From: JBBDXA01 sp040902585
GTDB taxonomy: Bacteria; Planctomycetota; Phycisphaerae; Phycisphaerales; Phycisphaeraceae
NCBI GenBank assembly: GCA_040902585.1
Contig: JBBDXA010000260.1
Location: 1 to 10,581 of the forward strand
Direction of reading: 5' to 3'
Length of the DNA: 10,581 nucleotides
Shown: positions 6,745 to 10,581 of the stretch, piece after piece
How the letters are laid out: the number at the start of each line of letters is the position of its first letter
Numbering within the stretch: position 1 is the stretch's first letter
The notes under the pieces: model-generated
Seen by the model: the letters and a program-made list of their open reading frames with translations, nothing else
Databases searched by the model: none
What the model was told of the DNA's origin: nothing
Translations under genes and position numbers: made by a program

Positions 6745-6796
6745 CCACCCGCCCGCGCGCCCTGGGGCGTGCCCATCTTCTGTGGCGCGAGCCATC

Positions 6797-6904
6797 GGGT
6801 GCCATGGGTAAGCGGAGTCTTCGGAGCTTACCCGTGCTGTGCGCCGAGCGCAGAGGGTGATCCGCACGGGCAAGCTCCGAAGACTCCGCTTGCCCATGGC
6901 ACCC
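6797..6904. repeat. Long inverted repeat, 41-bp arms around a 26-nt loop
   Basis: Arms 6797-6837 and 6864-6904 pair at 39 of 41 positions; one of the two exceptions (6809/6892) is a T-G wobble. Each arm contains the direct repeat CGGAG-TCTT-CGGAG (or its complement). There is no T-run, so it is not a standard terminator. The form suggests a non-autonomous interspersed palindromic element. It lies between the small open frame and the ThuA-like gene. Confidence 0.85.
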
Positions 6905-6956
6905 CAACTGATCATGCCACATAGGTCACGCCCGCGCCCTGCCTGAATCGGATTCG

Positions 6957-6987
6957 TTGCAGGCTCCGCCATCCTTTCGTGTAGAAT
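6957..6987 (+). promoter_or_regulatory. Possible promoter of the ThuA-like gene
   Basis: TAGAAT (6982-6987) matches the -10 consensus at 5 of 6 positions. TTGCAG (6957-6962) is a plausible -35, but the 19-bp spacer is long. Transcription would begin about 30 nt before the ATG. Confidence 0.35.
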
Positions 6988-7025
6988 CACGGGCTCCTCC
7001 AGATTCTTCTCGAAAGGAACGGAAC

Positions 7026-7907
7026 ATGAAACGGAATGCACTCTTCACCTGCGCCGCTGCCGCCTTGTTGGTGGTCAGCTCCACCGCGGCGACCGCTGCT
7101 GAAGGCAAACTCAAAGTCCTCATCCTCGACGGTCAGAACAATCACAACTGGAAACAGACCACGCCCGTGCTCAAGTGGGCCTTGGAATCCAGCGAACGGT
7201 TCACCGTCGATGTCGCCACCCGCGAGAAGGACAAGGAATACAAGCCCGCCTTCAAGGATTACGCCGTCGTCGTCTCCAACTACAACGGCGAGCGCTGGCC
7301 CAAGGAAACCGAAGAGGCGTTCATCGAATACGTCAAGAACGGCGGCGGCTTCGTCTGCATTCACGCCGCCAACAATTCCTTCGGCAACTGGGACGAGTAC
7401 AACAAGATGATTGGCCTGGGCGGCTGGGGCGGACGCAATGAAAAGTCCGGCCCCTACGTCTACTACCGCGACGGCAAGATCATCCGCGATATGGCCAAGG
7501 GCAACGGTGGCAGCCACGGCGCGCAGCATCCGTTCACCGTCACCATCCTCGAACCCGAGCACCCCATCACCAAGGGCCTGCCCTCCGAATGGCTTCACGC
7601 CCAGGATGAACTCTACGATCGCCTGCGCGGGCCGGCTGAGAACATGAAAGTCCTCGCCACTTCCTTCAGCGATCCGAAGAAGGGCGGTCGCGGCGAGAAC
7701 GAACCGATGATGATGGTCCTCGAGTACGGCAAGGGCCGCGTCTATCACACGCCCATGGGCCACGCGGACTACTCGATGAAGTGCGTCGGCTTCGTCGTCA
7801 CGCTCCAGCGCGGCACCGAATGGGCCGCGATCGGCAAGGTGACGTTGACGAAGGTGCCCGAAGACTTTCCGACGAAAGAGAAGACCAGCAGCCGGGAAGT
7901 GAAGTGA
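7026..7907 (+). CDS. Exported ThuA-domain protein (trehalose-utilisation-like fold)
   Basis: A 293-residue protein of the ThuA-like family (PF06283), which has a class I glutamine-amidotransferase-like fold. An N-terminal Sec signal peptide (about residues 1-25, with an alanine-rich end) predicts export. Characteristic segments are VLILDGQNNHNW (31-42), YVKNGGGFVCIHAANNSF (102-119), HPITKGLP (179-186), GRVYHTPMGH (237-246) and FVVTLQRGTEWAAIG (256-270). The Cys111-x-His113 pair sits where amidotransferases have their nucleophile elbow, but whether the protein is catalytic is not known. Such proteins are common in planctomycetes and often accompany sugar oxidoreductases, which are absent here. 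AAGGA lies 7 nt before the ATG, which decides the start over an upstream in-frame codon at 6957. It appears to be a single-gene transcript ending in the terminator at 7934-7967. Confidence 0.9.
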   Translation: MKRNALFTCAAAALLVVSSTAATAAEGKLKVLILDGQNNHNWKQTTPVLKWALESSERFTVDVATREKDKEYKPAFKDYAVVVSNYNGERWPKETEEAFIEYVKNGGGFVCIHAANNSFGNWDEYNKMIGLGGWGGRNEKSGPYVYYRDGKIIRDMAKGNGGSHGAQHPFTVTILEPEHPITKGLPSEWLHAQDELYDRLRGPAENMKVLATSFSDPKKGGRGENEPMMMVLEYGKGRVYHTPMGHADYSMKCVGFVVTLQRGTEWAAIGKVTLTKVPEDFPTKEKTSSREVK

Positions 7908-7933
7908 TTCGAGTTGCCGATGGAAAGACTATG

Positions 7934-7967
7934 ACAGGATCGCGCCGCAGGGCCCGATCCTGTTTTT
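7934..7967 (+). terminator. Rho-independent terminator after the ThuA-like gene
   Basis: ACAGGATCG (7934-7942) pairs exactly with CGATCCTGT (7955-7963). After one mismatch, GCC/GGC pairs around a GCAG loop. Five T residues (7963-7967) follow the stem. It starts 27 bp after the stop codon. The other side lacks a T-run, so it serves mainly the plus strand. Confidence 0.9.
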
Positions 7968-7983
7968 CATTTGGCTTGTCTGC

Positions 7984-8562
7984 TTAACGCGTGCAGCGAT
8001 ACACAAACGCCGGCGGCATGTTGCGCCAGACCGTCGGGCTGCACTCGACCTTGCCGAAGCGTTCATCGAGCATCCTGCGAAAACGCCTCCCCGCGGGGAG
8101 CCAGACGCCCTGGCGATACGCGAATGTGGCGAACTGGCCGCCGGGTTTCAGGACGTGGAACATGGCATCGAGGATGTCGCGCTGGAGCGATTCAGGAAAC
8201 GAAGCCCACGGCAGGCCGCAGAGGATGCCGCAGACTTTTTCGATGTCACGCGATTTGCAGATGTCCACCACGTTCGCCACCGAATCGACAACCACTTCCA
8301 CATTGTTCAGCTTCTGCTGAAGGATTGAGGCGAGGCTCGGGTTCAGCTCGATGGCGAGGAAGCGCGTCGCGGGCTGCTTGGCCTGGACAATCTGCTCGGT
8401 GAAAATCCCGGTGCCCGGGCCGTATTCCAGAACCACGTCGGCTGTTTTCCAGTTAATCGAATCCGTCATCGCGCGGGCCAGGCGTTTGGAACTGGGCCAG
8501 ACCGCGCCGACCTTGGTCGGATGCCTGAGAAACTGCCAGAGAAAGGTGAGGCCGTGAGGCAT
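7984..8562 (-). CDS. SAM-dependent phospholipid/ornithine-lipid N-methyltransferase-like protein
   Basis: A 192-residue class I methyltransferase resembling the PmtA/OlsG group (COG3963), which methylates head groups of membrane lipids. The SAM-binding motif I is VLEYGPGTG (44-52), the acidic end of strand 2 is Glu72 (FLAIELNP), and the group's characteristic GLPWASFP segment is at 116-123. The N-terminal FLRHPTKVGAVWPSS segment (11-25) also fits the group. The length is normal. OlsG, an ornithine-lipid N-methyltransferase, was characterised in a planctomycete, but the exact lipid substrate here is inference. There is no Shine-Dalgarno before the ATG, and a 28-bp hairpin repeat begins 18 bp upstream. 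It converges on the ThuA-like gene. A distant rRNA adenine methyltransferase relationship is the less likely alternative. Confidence 0.82.
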   Translation of the reverse strand: MPHGLTFLWQFLRHPTKVGAVWPSSKRLARAMTDSINWKTADVVLEYGPGTGIFTEQIVQAKQPATRFLAIELNPSLASILQQKLNNVEVVVDSVANVVDICKSRDIEKVCGILCGLPWASFPESLQRDILDAMFHVLKPGGQFATFAYRQGVWLPAGRRFRRMLDERFGKVECSPTVWRNMPPAFVYRCTR

Positions 8563-8579
8563 GGGGGAATCTTGTGTGG

Positions 8580-8607
8580 GAGCACCATCCCGACAGGGTG
8601 GTGCTAT
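8580..8607 (+). repeat. REP-like 28-bp hairpin repeat, copy 1
   Basis: An exact inverted partner of 8703-8730. Each copy is itself nearly palindromic, with AGCACCA and TGGTGCT enclosing a CCC-GACA-GGG core. This copy lies in the leader of the methyltransferase gene. Confidence 0.85.
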
Positions 8608-8626
8608 GGGTCAACGGATTTCCTTT

Positions 8627-8671
8627 GTCTACGTCGCCAACTTCGTTAACTTCGCCGACTTCGTCAACTGC
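8627..8671. repeat. Degenerate 9-bp tandem repeat between the two hairpin repeats
   Basis: Consecutive 9-bp units GCCAACTTC, GTTAACTTC, GCCGACTTC and GTCAACTGC (8636-8671) are preceded by a weaker unit (8627-8635). They sit in the 95-bp stretch enclosed by the inverted 28-bp repeats. I see no gene there. Confidence 0.6.
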
Positions 8672-8702
8672 GCGAGCTGCGCTGCGGAAAGTTCGTGCGC
8701 CA

Positions 8703-8730
8703 ATAGCACCACCCTGTCGGGATGGTGCTC
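8703..8730 (-). repeat. REP-like 28-bp hairpin repeat, copy 2, overlapping the aroB stop codon
   Basis: The reverse complement of 8580-8607 with no mismatch. Two of the three bases of the aroB TGA stop (8729-8731) are the end of this repeat. The hairpin could protect the aroB mRNA 3' end or weaken read-through, but no T-run follows. Confidence 0.85.
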
Positions 8731-9817
8731 ACGCGCGAAGCGATTCCCATGCGGCGTGGATCGCGTCGTCCGGGGTATCGCTGACCATCGAAACCGCGCC
8801 GAGTTTGTCGGGGAGCACCAGGCGCACGCGGCCGCCAGCGACCTTTTTATCCAGACGCATGGCGTCGATGAGCGTAGTCGTCGGCGCCAGGTCCGGCGCT
8901 CGCGTCGGCAGGCCGATGCGATCCAGCAGGCGAACGAGGCGATCCAGCACCTCACTGTCAATTCGCTTCGCGTGAACCGCCAGGCGCGTGGCCGCGACCA
9001 TGCCCAGGCTCACCGCCTCGCCGTGCTCGTAGTGGCCGTATCCGCTGGTCGCTTCGACGGCATGGGCAAACGTGTGGCCGAAGTTTAAGTGAGCGCGTTC
9101 GCCGGTTTCCTTTTCATCCGCCATCACCACGTTCGCCTTGATCTGTACGTTCCATCGCACGAGCTGAACCATCGCATCCGAATCGAGCTTAAGCACCGCT
9201 TCAAGATTCGCTTCCAGCCACTCGAAGAGTTTCACATCACGGATGACGCCGTGCTTCACGCACTCGGCCAGCCCGCATCGCAGCTCGCGCGGCGGGAGCG
9301 TCCTGAGCGTGTCCGTATCACACACGACCAGCACCGGTTGCCAGAACGCGCCGACCAGATTCTTCCCGCGCGCGAGATTGACGCCGACCTTTCCGCCGAC
9401 GGAGGCATCGACCATCGACAGCAGCGTGGTGGGGCACTGGACGAACGGCACGCCGCGCAGGTAAGTCGCGGCGACGAAGCCGACGGTATCACCGATGACG
9501 CCGCCGCCCAGGGCGATGACCGGGCTCCTGCGCTCCAGCCTGCCGCTGAGCAGGTGCTCGTAGAGCGAAGCGACCTGCTGGAGGTGCTTGTGATCTTCCC
9601 CCGGCGGCACAGGGGCAGTTGTCAGCGCGTAACCGGCCTGCTCCAGCGATTGCTGCGCGGCCTTGCCGTGCAGCGGTAACACATTCGCATCCGCCAACAG
9701 GGCCGCGCGACCATGCGGCGCGACGGCTCTCACCCATTCGCCCAGTGAGCGCAACGCCCCCGGCTCGACACAAATGTCGTAGGCATGATGCGGCAGCGTG
9801 AGGGTGACGGTGGGCAT
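8729..9817 (-). CDS. aroB: 3-dehydroquinate synthase
   Basis: AroB (362 aa, the usual length) converts DAHP to 3-dehydroquinate, the second step of the shikimate pathway, using NAD+ and a divalent metal in the cytoplasm. The NAD-binding segment ALGGGVIGDTVGFVAATY is at 102-119, followed by PTTLLSMVDASVGGKVGVN (129-147). The expected metal ligands are Glu185 (GLAECVKHG), His248 (NFGHTFAHA) and His265 (GHYEHGEA). Lys188 and the HAVE segment are also conserved. The start matches the family. The leader is unusual: no Shine-Dalgarno is visible, and a transposase-associated hairpin repeat ends 6 nt before the ATG. No other shikimate genes are present. The upstream transposase ends 19 bp away, so aroB may depend on transcription passing through that element. 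Confidence 0.97.
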   Translation of the reverse strand: MPTVTLTLPHHAYDICVEPGALRSLGEWVRAVAPHGRAALLADANVLPLHGKAAQQSLEQAGYALTTAPVPPGEDHKHLQQVASLYEHLLSGRLERRSPVIALGGGVIGDTVGFVAATYLRGVPFVQCPTTLLSMVDASVGGKVGVNLARGKNLVGAFWQPVLVVCDTDTLRTLPPRELRCGLAECVKHGVIRDVKLFEWLEANLEAVLKLDSDAMVQLVRWNVQIKANVVMADEKETGERAHLNFGHTFAHAVEATSGYGHYEHGEAVSLGMVAATRLAVHAKRIDSEVLDRLVRLLDRIGLPTRAPDLAPTTTLIDAMRLDKKVAGGRVRLVLPDKLGAVSMVSDTPDDAIHAAWESLRA

Positions 9818-9823
9818 GTCTTG

Positions 9824-9843
9824 AGCCGCTTGCGGCTTAGCGC
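9824..9843 (-). repeat. 20-nt transposase-associated hairpin repeat, copy A
   Basis: On the minus strand it reads GCGCTAAGCCGCAAGCGGCT, with AGCCGC/GCGGCT pairing around AA. It contains the transposase's TAA stop (9837-9839) and ends 6 nt before the aroB ATG. It is inverted relative to copies B and C. Confidence 0.9.
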
Positions 9844-10508
9844 CGGTCTTGCTTGTCGCGCGGATATCTCCCCGCGGCTTTCAGCGCCTTGGCGTAGGGT
9901 GAATTTGGACTGTGGCCTTCAAATAGGGGCCAGTTGTCATACGCCGTCACAAACGGCCACGACTGCGCGGGAATTCCGATCTCCTGCGGATTTCGATCAA
10001 TGTAGCGGATCGTGCGCCACACTTCATCCGGATGATCCAGAAACACCTTCCAGCCGCCGCCGCCCGTCCAGATGGGGTGGTTCGGAGGCAACAGGCCTGA
10101 AGCGCTAAGCCGCAAGCGGCTTTCATCGCGGAGGTGATCGATCATGTCCTCCGCGAGATACTTGTGCTTGCGAATCAGAATGTGGACGTGATCAGGCATG
10201 ATCGCACAGGCGTAGCAGGTGTACTTGTTCACCTCCATCCCATGGGCGAACGCATCGGCGACGACCTGCCTCATGGCATCATTGAACGCGATGAGATCAT
10301 GCTTCAGCAGATCCTTCGCCGCGTCGTAGAACGACTTCACTTCCCACCCGGCGGGCTGTACGCGCTTGCGACCATAGTGCAGATCGCCGAGATGGCTGAT
10401 GACGTCGTTGCGAACGGCGCGCGACCCGCTGCCGCGAGGATCGTTGGGAAGCCACCAGCCATAGACGGTCCAGATGAGGTGATAGGCGATGACGAGAGGG
10501 TGCGACAT
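9837..10508 (-). CDS. Y1 (HUH) transposase, REP-associated tyrosine transposase-like / IS200-like
   Basis: A 223-residue single-strand DNA transposase of the Y1_Tnp family. The HUH motif is His107-Val-His109 within CAIMPDHVHILI (101-112). The likely catalytic tyrosine is Tyr169 in TIRYIDRNP (166-174). Other conserved-looking segments are WWLPNDPRGSGS (18-29) and WPFVTAYDNWPLFEGHSPNSPYA (184-206). ATG 10508 is chosen because the family begins a few residues before this WWLPNDPRG region. The frame is open upstream to a TTG inside a hairpin repeat. No clear ribosome binding site is visible. Exact copies of one 20-nt hairpin repeat lie at both ends and inside the gene (codons for about residues 129-136), in frame. 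The coding frame is intact, so activity is possible. Confidence 0.9.
   Translation of the reverse strand: MSHPLVIAYHLIWTVYGWWLPNDPRGSGSRAVRNDVISHLGDLHYGRKRVQPAGWEVKSFYDAAKDLLKHDLIAFNDAMRQVVADAFAHGMEVNKYTCYACAIMPDHVHILIRKHKYLAEDMIDHLRDESRLRLSASGLLPPNHPIWTGGGGWKVFLDHPDEVWRTIRYIDRNPQEIGIPAQSWPFVTAYDNWPLFEGHSPNSPYAKALKAAGRYPRDKQDRR
10102..10121 (+). repeat. 20-nt transposase-associated hairpin repeat, copy B, inside the transposase gene
   Basis: GCGCTAAGCCGCAAGCGGCT on the plus strand, identical to copy C. It is translated in the transposase frame as the SRLRLSA stretch and does not break the gene. Confidence 0.9.
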
Positions 10509-10545
10509 GGGAAAGTCCGAAAATGAATCGAGAGGAGTGAAACGC

Positions 10546-10565
10546 GCGCTAAGCCGCAAGCGGCT
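10546..10565 (+). repeat. 20-nt transposase-associated hairpin repeat, copy C
   Basis: GCGCTAAGCCGCAAGCGGCT, identical to copy B and an exact inverted copy of A. It lies 37 bp upstream of the transposase ATG and may overlap its promoter. Confidence 0.9.
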
Positions 10566-10581
10566 AGTACTACAACGCTAG

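Larger units (their letters stand above)
9824..10565 (-). mobile_element. Y1 transposase unit bounded by inverted hairpin repeats
   Basis: The transposase gene is bounded by copies A and C of the 20-nt repeat in opposite orientation, an arrangement resembling a REP-associated transposase with its cognate repeats. True transposition ends cannot be set from one copy. Sequence right of copy C (palindrome TAGTACTA, 10565-10572) may also belong to the repeat. Confidence 0.65.

Noticed and set aside
6532..7041. A 169-codon minus-strand open frame.
   Set aside because: It runs through both arms of the 41-bp inverted repeat and overlaps the ThuA-like start. Its product has no family character.
6987..7763. 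A 258-codon minus-strand open frame.
   Set aside because: It is antisense to the ThuA-like gene, which has a signal peptide, a ribosome binding site and a terminator.
8561..9088. A 175-codon plus-strand open frame.
   Set aside because: It crosses both 28-bp hairpin repeats and then runs antisense to aroB.
1..10581. CRISPR arrays, tRNA or rRNA genes.
   Set aside because: No regularly spaced repeats with unique spacers and no cloverleaf or rRNA-like stretches were seen. All repeats here are short tandem arrays or palindromes.

Overview
The window is GC-rich, tightly packed bacterial chromosome. The best guess for the source is a planctomycete (Planctomycetota), and possibly the class Phycisphaerae. 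This is inference from three things: the style of the Y1 transposase and its hairpin repeats, an exported ThuA-domain protein, and 7-bp GGGCCAG/GGGCCAA arrays that extend coding sequences. No rRNA, tRNA or CRISPR array was found.

Region 1 (1-4508) is a metal-uptake locus. Four genes run leftward: an outer-membrane beta-barrel protein, a TroA/ZnuA-type metal-binding lipoprotein, its ABC ATPase, and a TroC/ZnuB-type permease that runs off the left edge. A DtxR/MntR-family regulator is transcribed divergently. The short gap between the two arms holds a perfect 7-4-7 inverted repeat (ATTTTGA-GTAG-TCAAAAT), the obvious candidate operator. The layout suggests that metal enters through the outer membrane, is captured by the lipoprotein and pumped inward, and that the metal-loaded regulator shuts the operon off.

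Region 2 (4509-6744) holds a molybdopterin-oxidoreductase homologue of the nitrate reductase (NasA/NapA) type. Its [4Fe-4S] cysteines are intact. It has no cysteine where the molybdenum ligand should be, and it ends before the usual C-terminal cofactor-binding domain. A possible 63-aa protein with a strong ribosome binding site follows.

Region 3 (6745-7967) contains a 41-bp-arm inverted repeat, then an exported ThuA-like protein closed by a clear Rho-independent terminator.

Region 4 (7984-10581) is on the minus strand: an OlsG/PmtA-like lipid N-methyltransferase, 3-dehydroquinate synthase (aroB) and a Y1 (HUH) transposase. A pair of inverted 28-bp hairpin repeats lies between the methyltransferase and aroB. 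Three exact copies of a different 20-nt hairpin repeat accompany the transposase: one at each end and one inside its coding sequence. The copy at its 3' end also occupies the leader of aroB.

The points most worth a second look are the regulator's unusual metal-ligand set with its operator, the barrel protein leading a metal ABC operon, the degenerate molybdoprotein, and the transposase with its matching repeats. Several palindromic repeat families lie inside or against coding sequences throughout the window.
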